From Xanthomonas hortorum pv. cynarae (GTDB lineage: Bacteria > Pseudomonadota > Gammaproteobacteria > Xanthomonadales > Xanthomonadaceae), in contig NZ_MDFM01000001.1 in assembly GCF_002939985.1 (NCBI RefSeq), positions 62,001 through 126,000 on the forward strand: a stretch of 64,000 nucleotides of DNA, written 5' to 3'. This document shows, piece after piece, positions 23,821 through 33,573 of the stretch. The translations under genes were made by a program, and so were the position numbers. The notes under the pieces were generated by a model. That model did not search any database. It was not told the DNA's origin and saw only the letters and a list, made by a program, of their open reading frames with translations. The stretch's first letter is position 1, and each line of letters starts with the position of its first letter.

Positions 23821-25518
23821 ATGTCGTATCACTCAGTTGGCGCACTGCGCCGCGCGGCGTTCGTCTGCGCATTGTCATGCACGTTTCATGCCGCCGCTGG
23901 CGAGGTCAATCTGCAAGGATTGAGCTCCAGCAGCACCCATCAGCGCTTCATCGTCAGCTACAAGGACCGCGTCGGCAGCAGCCGGGCGACCGGCCTGTCG
24001 GCGCCCTGGCGCGACATCGCGCGCGCCGTGCCGGAAGCGCGCGGACGTGCGCTAGGTCTGTCGGCCACGCGCCGGCTCAGTACCGGCCCGATGCTGCTGG
24101 TGGCCGACCGCAAGCTGGACCGCGTGGATTCGGAAAGCCTGATGCGGCGCCTTGCCGCCGACCCGGCCGTTAAACGCGTGGAAGTAGACATCCTGATGCG
24201 ACCGTTGCTGGTGCCCAACGACCCGGGCGTACCGCAGCAGTGGGCGATGGGCGCGACCGCCGCCAGCCTCAACGTGCGCCCGGCCTGGGACCGTTCCGCC
24301 GGCAAGGGCATCGTGGTGGCGGTGATCGACACCGGCATCACCAACCATCCGGACCTCGCGGCCAACGTGTTGCCCGGTTACGACTTCATTATCGACCCTG
24401 CAATCGCGCGCGATGGCAATGCGCGCGATGCAACTGCCGCCGACCAGGGCGACTGGGCGGCGGCCAACGAATGCGGGCCCGGCGCGTCGGCCTCCAATTC
24501 CAGCTGGCATGGCACGCATGTGGCGGGCATCGTGGCGGCGGTGGGCAACAACGCGGTGGGCGTTGTCGGCACTGCCTTCAATGCCAAGATCCTGCCGCTG
24601 CGCGTGCTGGGGCGATGCGGCGGCTACATGTCCGATATCGCCGATGCGATCGTGTGGGCGTCGGGCGGCAAGGTGAACGGCGTGCCGAACAATCCGAACC
24701 CGGCCACGGTGATCAATCTGTCGCTGGGCGGCTCCGGCACGTGCTCGACGACGTTGAGCAATGCCATCACCGCTGCGGTGACGCGCGGCAGCGCGGTGGT
24801 GGTGGCCGCCGGCAACAGCAATATGGATGTCTCCACCAGCGTACCGGCCAACTGCCCGAACGTGATCGCGGTGGCGGCCACCACCTCGTCCGGCGCCAAG
24901 GCCAGCTTCTCCAACTTCGGTAAGGGCGTGGATATCGCCGCGCCCGGGCAATCGATCGTGTCCACGCTCAATACCGGCACCACGGTACCCGGCAACGCGG
25001 CGTACGCGGTATACAGCGGCACCTCGATGGCGGCGCCGCATGTGGCAGGCGTGGTGGCGTTGATGCAGTCGGTGGCACTGAATCCGCTGACCCCGGCAAC
25101 GGTGAAGGCCCTGCTCAAGAGCAGCGCACGGCCACTGCCGGTCGCCTGCACCCAGGGCTGCGGGGCAGGGCTGGTGAATGCCGATGGCGCGGTGACGGCG
25201 GTGATCGATTCGACCACCTTGACCAGGAATGTGGCACGCACCGGGCTGAGCGCGGCGCTCTCGGATTCGTTGTATTACCAGGTCAACGTGCCAGCCGGCA
25301 CGCGCTCGCTCAAAGTGACGCTTGCCGGTGGCAGCGGCAATGCCGACCTCTCCGTGCGGGCGGGCGCGCCGCCCACCGATGCGGCCTACAGCTGCCGCAG
25401 CATGCTGCCGGGCAATGGCGACAGCTGCACGCTGGCCGCGCCCGCGGCGGGCATCTATTACGTGCGCTTGAAGGCGACGCTGGGCTTTTCTGCGGTCAGC
25501 GTCACTGCAGCGTATTGA
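23821..25518 (+). CDS. Secreted subtilisin-like serine protease (S8) with PPC domain, copy 3
   Basis: The 565-residue protein shares the full layout of copy 1 but is more diverged. The signal peptide is MSYHSVGALRRAAFVCALSCTFHAAA, then a propeptide, the S8 domain with D170 (VIDTGI), H230 (SSWHGTH) and S402 (SGTSMAAPHVAG), and a C-terminal PPC domain from about residue 485 (GSGNADLSVRAGAPPTDAAYSC). The linker between them is short and not glycine-rich. The ATG at 23821 is chosen because the signal peptide starts there; an in-frame TTG lies 18 bp upstream. Greater divergence suggests an older duplication than that between copies 1 and 2. Confidence 0.95.
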   Translation: MSYHSVGALRRAAFVCALSCTFHAAAGEVNLQGLSSSSTHQRFIVSYKDRVGSSRATGLSAPWRDIARAVPEARGRALGLSATRRLSTGPMLLVADRKLDRVDSESLMRRLAADPAVKRVEVDILMRPLLVPNDPGVPQQWAMGATAASLNVRPAWDRSAGKGIVVAVIDTGITNHPDLAANVLPGYDFIIDPAIARDGNARDATAADQGDWAAANECGPGASASNSSWHGTHVAGIVAAVGNNAVGVVGTAFNAKILPLRVLGRCGGYMSDIADAIVWASGGKVNGVPNNPNPATVINLSLGGSGTCSTTLSNAITAAVTRGSAVVVAAGNSNMDVSTSVPANCPNVIAVAATTSSGAKASFSNFGKGVDIAAPGQSIVSTLNTGTTVPGNAAYAVYSGTSMAAPHVAGVVALMQSVALNPLTPATVKALLKSSARPLPVACTQGCGAGLVNADGAVTAVIDSTTLTRNVARTGLSAALSDSLYYQVNVPAGTRSLKVTLAGGSGNADLSVRAGAPPTDAAYSCRSMLPGNGDSCTLAAPAAGIYYVRLKATLGFSAVSVTAAY

Positions 25519-25523
25519 GCGAT

Positions 25524-25551
25524 CCCGGTGCGGTGGTGTTGCCGCACCGGG
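25524..25551 (+). terminator. Hairpin directly after subtilase 3
   Basis: CCCGGTGCGG/CCGCACCGGG form a perfect 10-bp stem with loop TGGTGTTG, 5 bp after the stop. The remaining gap up to ybaK holds nothing recognisable. Confidence 0.65.
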
Positions 25552-25727
25552 CTGATGCCGAGATTTCTGGATCGCGAGCACTGGTCAGTGCACGTGGACG
25601 TGCGCTGCGACGTCGGTCAGAGGTCGTAGTGGTCGCAGTGGTCGACTGCGATGCACACGGTAGGCCCTGGGTTTTCAGTGTCGGCCGCGCGCACCGACCG
25701 GTGCGCGCGGCATCGTGGTGTATGCGC

Positions 25728-26201
25728 TCACTCGCACAGCAGGCAGGCGCGCCCAGCCAGTGCGTGCAACAGCTGGTCGCCCGGCAATTCCAGCAATAAA
25801 CCGCGTTGCCCGGCGTTGATCCACAGCGACGGTGCATCCAGCGCGGTGGCTTCGATCAGCACAGGCGCCGGGCGTTGTTGCCCGAGCGGGCTGATGCCGC
25901 CGACCTTGTAACCGGTGCGACGCTGCGCATCGGCCACCTCCATCATGCGCGCCGACTTGCCGCCGTATGCGCTGGCCAATTTCTTCAACGACACCCGGCG
26001 ATCGCATGGGATCACCACGCACACGGCCTGGTCGTCGACCCAGGCCATCAGCGTTTTCAGCACCGTATGCGGCGCCAGCCCCAGCGCGTTGGCCGCTTGC
26101 AATCCCTTCGCGTCGGCATCGGCCTGGTACGCGTAGGGATGCAGCACATAGGCCACGCCGGCTGCGTCCAATGCTGCGGTCGCGCGGGTCGCCTTGCTCA
26201 T
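25728..26201 (-). CDS. ybaK: Cys-tRNA(Pro)/Cys-tRNA(Cys) deacylase YbaK
   Basis: The 157-residue protein is a YbaK/ProX-type editing domain. It shows the family N-terminus TRATAALDAAGVAYVLHPY, the conserved lysine K49 in GLAPHTVLKTLMAW, VVIPCDRRVSLKKLA, and the GGISPLGQ and WINAGQRGLLLEL motifs. It hydrolyses Cys-tRNA(Pro), correcting misacylation by prolyl-tRNA synthetase. The ATG at 26201 lies 4 bp after the stop of the asparaginase-like gene on the same strand, indicating an operon of unrelated housekeeping functions. Confidence 0.95.
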   Translation of the reverse strand: MSKATRATAALDAAGVAYVLHPYAYQADADAKGLQAANALGLAPHTVLKTLMAWVDDQAVCVVIPCDRRVSLKKLASAYGGKSARMMEVADAQRRTGYKVGGISPLGQQRPAPVLIEATALDAPSLWINAGQRGLLLELPGDQLLHALAGRACLLCE

Positions 26202-26205
26202 CGCT

Positions 26206-26691
26206 TCAGAGCGACTCGAAGCGGTTGGCGGCGACGTTCTTGCGCACTTTTTCCGGGTTCCAGATCCGCCCGTTCATGGCGATATACACGCCGGCCGGCA
26301 GCGACTGCACCGCGCCGACTGCGCAGCCGATATTGAATTCGGCATCCGAGCCGCGGAAGCGCGCCGGGTTGAGCGCGCCGGTCATCACGATGGTCTTGTC
26401 GGCGATCGATTGCAGCACCTTGCCGGTTTCCACCATCGAATCGGTTCCGTGGGTGATCAGCACATGGCGCGTCGGCTGGGCGGCAATGGTGGCGCGCACC
26501 AGCTCGCGGTCGGCAGCGTTGATGTGCAGCGAATCCTTGCGGATGATCGGGATCACCGAAAAGCGGAAGGTCACGCCCAGTTCCTTGAGGATCTGGCCGA
26601 TCTGCGGGTCGCCGATCTGGTAGTCCGATTTGTCGTCGAAGTAGATCTTGTCGATCGTGCCACCGGTGGTGACGATCAGGAGGTCTTCCAT
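26206..26691 (-). CDS. Single-domain asparaginase-like protein
   Basis: The 161-residue protein matches only the N-terminal domain of L-asparaginases: VTTGGTIDK with nucleophile-type T12, the LITHGTDSM motif with the second threonine, and MTGALNP..RGSDAEFNIG. Normal type I/II enzymes have about 330 residues with a second domain that completes the active site and tetramer. No frameshift or second part is found downstream, where ybaK starts at once. It may be an active small enzyme, as annotated in related bacteria, or have another amide substrate. Confidence 0.85.
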   Translation of the reverse strand: MEDLLIVTTGGTIDKIYFDDKSDYQIGDPQIGQILKELGVTFRFSVIPIIRKDSLHINAADRELVRATIAAQPTRHVLITHGTDSMVETGKVLQSIADKTIVMTGALNPARFRGSDAEFNIGCAVGAVQSLPAGVYIAMNGRIWNPEKVRKNVAANRFESL

Positions 26692-26846
26692 TGCTGGGAA
26701 TCCTTAAAGCGGGTGATGCAGTGTGAGATGCAAACGAGACGTCCCATGCTGCGATGAAGCAGGCGGGCGACGCAGCATCGGCGCGGTATAAAACGCGCGA
26801 GGGTCGCCATGATACGACCCCGGCGCGCGCGCTGCAGGACGCTGGG

Positions 26847-29169
<2,323 letters not shown>

Positions 29170-29173
<4 letters not shown>

Positions 29174-29781
29174 CCCTGCGCCTTGTGCGCGGCGCCTGTG
29201 CGCTGCTGTTGCCGCTGTTGTTGATGACCGCCTGCAAGCCCACCGGCGAGGGCGCCCCCGCCGCCGACACCAGCACTGCGCCTGCAGCAGCCCCCCAGGC
29301 GCCGGACAAACCTGCCGCAGCCGCAGACCCGGCAACTGCGCCGGATACCTCGGTGGTGCAGCAGACCGCCGAGATGCCGAAGCTGTCGCTGCCCACCGTC
29401 ACTGGCGAGGCCTACGATCTGGCTGCGCATCGCGGCAAGTGGGTGGTGGTCAATTTCTGGGCCACCTGGTGCGCACCCTGCCTGAAGGAGATGCCGGAGC
29501 TGTCGGCGCTGCACACCATGCGCGACAGCATCGAAGTGGTGGGCCTGGCCTACGAAGACATCACCAGCGCCGACATGCAGGCGTTTCTGAAAGATCACCC
29601 GGTGTCGTATCCGGTGGCCATTCTCGACCCCTACCAGCCGCCACAGGACTTCGCCACGCCGCGCGGCTTGCCGATGACCTATCTGATCGGTCCGGATGGC
29701 AAGGTCGCCAGGCAGTTCCTCGGCCCGGTCACCGCGCGCGATATCGAAACCGCCGTGGGCATCACCGGCAAGGCCGGCTGA
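29170..29781 (+). CDS. TlpA-like thioredoxin lipoprotein
   Basis: The 203-residue protein starts with a lipoprotein signal (LLPLLLMTAC, lipid cysteine C22), then an Ala/Pro-rich linker to about 65. A thioredoxin-fold TlpA domain follows with the redox motif WCAPC (C101/C104) in VVVNFWATWCAPCLKEMPEL and the cis-proline loop GLPMTYLIGPDG. It should sit on the periplasmic face of a membrane and reduce disulfides in exported proteins, for example in cytochrome c maturation. It is coupled to yihY upstream and acyP downstream by overlapping start/stop codons. Confidence 0.92.
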
Positions 29782-30047
29782 TGCAGGCGGCGCGCTTCGT
29801 CGTCACCGGCGTGGTGCAGGGCGTGTGGTTCCGCGCCTCCACCCGCGAGCGTGCCGTTGCACTGGGCGTGCGCGGCCATGCGCGCAATCAGGCGGACGGC
29901 AGCGTGGAAGTGATCGCCGCCGGTACCGATGCCGCGTTGAACGCGCTGGAAACCTGGCTCTGGCAGGGCCCGCCAGCGGCCAAGGTCGCGACCGTAACGC
30001 GCACGCCTTGCGCGATGCCGCCGACTGAAGACTTTGTAACTGGCTGA
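29781..30047 (+). CDS. acyP: Acylphosphatase
   Basis: The 88-residue protein is a complete acylphosphatase with the active-site arginine R18 in GVVQGVWFRAST and asparagine N36 in GHARNQADGSVEV. It hydrolyses carboxyl-phosphate bonds such as acetyl phosphate and carbamoyl phosphate. Its ATG shares a base with the preceding stop (TGATG), so it is translationally coupled to the TlpA-like gene. Confidence 0.95.
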   Translation: MQAARFVVTGVVQGVWFRASTRERAVALGVRGHARNQADGSVEVIAAGTDAALNALETWLWQGPPAAKVATVTRTPCAMPPTEDFVTG

Positions 30048-30132
30048 GCATTCGCCGTTGGAGCAGGGCAACAGACTTGCATGGCCTCGCCGATAACCTC
30101 CTCAACGCGATCACAGCGTGCAGGGGGAATGT

Positions 30133-31365
30133 ATGGCCGCTCCATCTCAAGACCGCAATGACAGGCACGCGTTGCCTGCACACCGCAGCAACCGTCAACT
30201 GACGCAGCTCGCGCCGTGGTTGTATCTCGGCGTGCTGCTGGGCAGCGGCTGGTTGTTGTTCCTGCAACCGCAGACCCGCGTGCTGCAACCCGAGCAGGCG
30301 GCGACGAGCTGGTTGCTGGCCTGGATCTTCGGCGGCATCGTGATTGGCGCGGTGCTGTGGAGCCTGCGGCTGGCGCGCGACGGCCTGGGGCAGGCGTCTT
30401 CGGCCAGCTATCCCATGTCTGCACGCCTGCCCGATTCGTGGACGGACGCCTACGCTGCCTTGCTGCGCCCGGCCAACGCTGCGCCGCTCTCCGCGCCCAA
30501 GCCCGACCCGGCCGATACCCAGCGCGGCGCGGCCTGGCACCGGTTCGGCGGCGGCATGCTCAGCGTGGAAAACTTCGATCCCAACGACGCCACCCGCGCG
30601 CCCTGGGACAACCTGGACGCGCAGACCTGCATCGCCCGTCTGGACGATGTGCGCCCGGCCTGGCAGAACGCCAGCGCCAACCGCGCGCTGCAGCAGGAGC
30701 GTCGCTACTGGCTGGATGTGGTGCTGTCGCTGCTCGATCACGGCGTCACCCGTCCGCTGCAGGACGGCTATCTGCCCGATACCGCCACGCTGCGTACCGA
30801 GCGCTTCCTGCTCGGCGCCGATGCCGGCCCGATCGTGCTGGCCGATGTGCCGGCGTTGTTCGCACGCCGATTGGCGCTGGCCATCGAGACCATGCCGACG
30901 CCGCAGCGCGAGGCCGCTGGCGTGCAGTGGCGTTTGCTACAGCAACTGCACGGTCTGGTCGCTGAAAGCCGCATGCTGGACGAGCGTTCGCAGGTCATCC
31001 AGGTGCTGGCGTGGAATCCGGACGTGGACCTGGACCAGGTCGAAGTGGCCTACATCCTGGCCGACGAATACCGCCAGGGCATGCGCGACTGGTTACGCCG
31101 CGCCGCACTGGTGCGTCTGCCCGACAGCGCGCTACGCCTGGACGAAGTCTTGCTGTCGTCGTGCAGCCCGCTCGGCGCGCAGGCCGATGATGTGGATTAC
31201 ATCGAAGCGATGCGTCCGCTGCACCGCGGTTTCATGCAGCTGTTCAGTCAGCGCCTGAGCCAGTTGGTGTTGCAGGCCGAGCAGGCCGAGCGTCAGGCCG
31301 GCCTGTATCCGTTGCCGCGGACCACCGCTGCCAGCGACGAACTCTCTCAGGACTGGCCGGCGTAA
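30133..31365 (+). CDS. Hypothetical membrane protein with two N-terminal helices
   Basis: The 410-residue protein has two transmembrane helices (LAPWLYLGVLLGSGWLLFLQP and WLLAWIFGGIVIGAVLWSL, about 28-48 and 63-82). A long soluble part rich in Arg, Asp and Ala follows with no motif I recognise. It may be inner-membrane anchored with a cytoplasmic domain that is mostly helical. The ATG at 30133 follows AGGGGGA; an in-frame GTG lies 15 bp upstream. Its 3' end overlaps the convergent ppk2 gene by 19 bp. Function unknown. Confidence 0.82.
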   Translation: MAAPSQDRNDRHALPAHRSNRQLTQLAPWLYLGVLLGSGWLLFLQPQTRVLQPEQAATSWLLAWIFGGIVIGAVLWSLRLARDGLGQASSASYPMSARLPDSWTDAYAALLRPANAAPLSAPKPDPADTQRGAAWHRFGGGMLSVENFDPNDATRAPWDNLDAQTCIARLDDVRPAWQNASANRALQQERRYWLDVVLSLLDHGVTRPLQDGYLPDTATLRTERFLLGADAGPIVLADVPALFARRLALAIETMPTPQREAAGVQWRLLQQLHGLVAESRMLDERSQVIQVLAWNPDVDLDQVEVAYILADEYRQGMRDWLRRAALVRLPDSALRLDEVLLSSCSPLGAQADDVDYIEAMRPLHRGFMQLFSQRLSQLVLQAEQAERQAGLYPLPRTTAASDELSQDWPA

Positions 31366-32129
31366 TCGTCGATCGGTTCCAACACGCCATAACGTTCCTT
31401 GTGCGGTTTGCCGTCCAACGGCGGCAGCTGCACTTTTTCTTCGGGCACCGCGGTGTCCGGCAGCCGATCCAGCAGGTCACGGATCAGGCTCAATCGGCCC
31501 AGCTTCTGGTCGTTGAACTCCACCAGCGTCCACGGTGCGTCCGGCGTATGCGTCACTTCGAGCATGCGCTCGCGCGCAGCGGTGTAGTCGTCGTACTTGC
31601 TGCGTGACTGCAGATCCACCGGCGACAGTTTCCAGCCCTTGAGCGGATCTTCGTGGCGTTCGGCGAAGCGCTGTTCTTGCTCGGCCTGATCCACGCACAG
31701 CCAATACTTGAACAGCAAAATGCCGTCGTCGACCAGCAGTTGTTCGAAGCGTGGCGCCTGCTCAAGAAACGCCTCGTATTGGGCGTCGGTGCAGTAGCCC
31801 ATCACCCGCTCCACACCGGCGCGGTTGTACCAGCTGCGATCCATCAGCACCAATTCGCCGGCCGCCGGCAGATGCGCCACATAGCGCTGGAAATACCACT
31901 GCGTGCTTTCGCGATCATTGGGTGTCGGCAACGCTACCACCCGGCATTGGCGCGGATTGAGATGGCTGGCGATGGTCTGGATCACACCGCCCTTGCCGGC
32001 CGTGTCGCGGCCTTCCACCAGCACCAGTGCGCGCTGGTTGGTATGCCGCAGCCAGCGCGCCATGTTGACCAGTTCAAGCTGCAGCGGTGCCAGCAGTTTT
32101 TTGTAGGCCTTGCGTTTCAGGTGCGACAT
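31347..32129 (-). CDS. ppk2: Polyphosphate kinase 2
   Basis: The 260-residue P-loop kinase has Walker A GRDTAGKGG (40-48), Walker B and lid residues in ELVLMDRSWYNRAGVERVMGY, and the PPK2 signature FNDQKLGRLSLIRDLL near the end. One-domain PPK2 enzymes transfer phosphate between polyphosphate and nucleoside mono- or diphosphates. The class (ADP- or AMP-using) is not decidable here. The ATG at 32129 gives MSHLKRKAYKK; the open frame upstream is unsupported. It is convergent with the hypothetical gene to its left and lies 33 bp downstream of moaB on the same strand. Confidence 0.95.
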   Translation of the reverse strand: MSHLKRKAYKKLLAPLQLELVNMARWLRHTNQRALVLVEGRDTAGKGGVIQTIASHLNPRQCRVVALPTPNDRESTQWYFQRYVAHLPAAGELVLMDRSWYNRAGVERVMGYCTDAQYEAFLEQAPRFEQLLVDDGILLFKYWLCVDQAEQEQRFAERHEDPLKGWKLSPVDLQSRSKYDDYTAARERMLEVTHTPDAPWTLVEFNDQKLGRLSLIRDLLDRLPDTAVPEEKVQLPPLDGKPHKERYGVLEPIDDYAGQS

Positions 32130-32161
32130 GCGCGTTCCAACAACGGTGGAGAGCGCGCAGG

Positions 32162-32680
32162 CTATTCGCCCAGACGTGGACTCAGTGTCGCCAGATTGCA
32201 GGGCTTGGTGCGCGCATCCAGTTGTGCACGCACGATCTTTTCCCACGCCGTGCGGCAGGCCGAGGTGGAGCCGGGCAGGCAGAACACGAAGCTGTGATTG
32301 GCCAGGCCTGCGAATGCACGCGACTGCAGCGACGAGGTGCCGATTTCTTCCACGCTGATGGCGCGAAACAATTCGCCAAACCCGGGCATGGTCTTGTCCA
32401 GCAACGGGGTGATCGCCTCCGGCGTGCTGTCACGGCCGGTGAAGCCGGTGCCACCGGTGATCAGGATGCCGTCGACCTGCGCATCGGCAATCCAGTTCGA
32501 GACGATCGCGCGCATGCGGTAACGGTCGTCCGGGCATAACGCGCGTTCGTGCAGCACGTGACCGTCGTGAGTGAGGGCCTCGACCAGATAATCGCCGGAG
32601 CGGTCATCGGCCAGGCTGCGGCTGTCGGACACCGTCAGCACGCACAGGTGCAAGGGAATGAAGTCGAGATTGGAAGGCAT
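32162..32680 (-). CDS. moaB: Molybdenum cofactor biosynthesis protein MoaB
   Basis: The 172-residue protein is of the MoaB/MogA family (LHLCVLTVSDSRSLADDRSGDYL at the N-terminus, ILITGGTGFTGRDSTPEAITPLL as the GGTG motif, and FCLPGSTSACRTAWEKIV near the end). These proteins bind molybdopterin and, in the MogA-like members, adenylate it before molybdenum insertion. E. coli MoaB has 170 residues. Upstream lies a 0.9-kb repeat region with no gene. ppk2 follows 33 bp downstream and may share the transcript. No other moa genes are seen in the window. Confidence 0.93.
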   Translation of the reverse strand: MPSNLDFIPLHLCVLTVSDSRSLADDRSGDYLVEALTHDGHVLHERALCPDDRYRMRAIVSNWIADAQVDGILITGGTGFTGRDSTPEAITPLLDKTMPGFGELFRAISVEEIGTSSLQSRAFAGLANHSFVFCLPGSTSACRTAWEKIVRAQLDARTKPCNLATLSPRLGE

Positions 32681-33573
32681 GCCGCCAGCCTAGCGAGCCT
32701 GGACGGCCGGGTACAGCAGTACGGCGTGAAGCCGCACAACGTCAGTCGCAGTCGAGGATCCGCTGACACTGGCAATTAGCAACTGACAGTTCGTGGCAAA
32801 TCGATAAGCCGCTCTCCCTGGGGGCGAGAAGGCACAGCTTGCGCGCCACTGGTGTGCGTGCCGCCGAGCGCCCACGCCACAAGGTTGGACGCCCCTCTCC
32901 CTCCGGGAGAGGGGTTGGGGTGAGGGTACGTCCAGGCGCGCCGTGTCAGTTGCCGGCTTCGGTAAGGGCATCAGCGCGGCCGGGGATCGGCTCCTCGGCT
33001 CGGTCAGACATCCTGTCTGACTCGCCGCCGCGGCACATCCCTGTGCCGCTCTCCGCCAATCCCCGGCCACGCTGCCGCCTCAGCACTTCATTACTGTGAC
33101 TTCAAGGAGTTTGAACTTGATATTGAGGAAGTTGTCTGGAGCCCCTCTCCCGCCGGGAGAGGGGTTGGGGTGAGGGTACGGCGAAGCACGATGCCTGTCG
33201 GTACTGGCTTCGGTCGGTACTAGCTTCGGCAAGGGGCAGCAGCGCGGCCGCGGACTGGCTCCTCGGCTCGGTCAGACATCCTGTCCGACTCGCCGCCGCG
33301 GCACATCCCTGTGCCGCTCTCCGCCAATCCCCAGCCACGCTGCCGCCTCGGCACTTCATTACTGTGACTTCGAGGAGTTTGAACGCGATATTGAGGAAGT
33401 TGGCTGAGCCCCTCTCCCGTTGGGGCGAGGAGGCACAGCTTGCGCGCCATGGGCGCGCGTGCCTTGGAGCGCCCGCGCCTCAAGCGCGGGCCGGGGCGTG
33501 GAGCGGGGGTTGGGGGTTGGGGGTGAGGGTGCGGCGGAAGACAGCCATCTATTTTGAAAGCAAAAAGCCCGCG
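32681..33573. repeat. Non-coding repeat block with two ~250-267 bp direct repeats and palindromes
   Basis: No gene is supported here. Unit A (32891-33140) and unit B (33141-33407) are direct repeats with high identity. Each starts with a 10-bp palindrome CCCCTCTCCC/GGGAGAGGGG (32892-32914 and 33142-33164), then GGTTGGGGTGAGGG. Each later has two hairpins, GTCAGACA-TCC-TGTCTGAC (or a variant with one change) and GCGGCACA-TCCC-TGTGCCGC. Flanking partial units sharing GGCACAGCTTGCGCGCC lie near 32830 and 33431. The left and right edges look like further degraded copies. Confidence 0.88.
33505..33529 (+). other. G-quadruplex-type motif
   Basis: Three G5 tracts and one G3 tract are separated by 2-3 nt loops on the plus strand, 45 bp downstream of the OGT-like stop. 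Similar four-tract motifs occur at 32905-32926 and 33155-33176 inside the repeat units. Confidence 0.6.

Noticed and set aside
20072..25518. Recent horizontal transfer of the protease cluster.
   Set aside because: GC content and codon use look like those of the neighbours, and no integrase, tRNA junction or insertion sequence flanks it.
32891..33407. CRISPR-like array.
   Set aside because: Only two full units of unequal length, no short constant repeats with unique spacers and no cas genes.
32811..33573. Small ORFs in the repeat block.
   Set aside because: They run through palindromes, repeat across the units, differ between copies and have no family resemblance.
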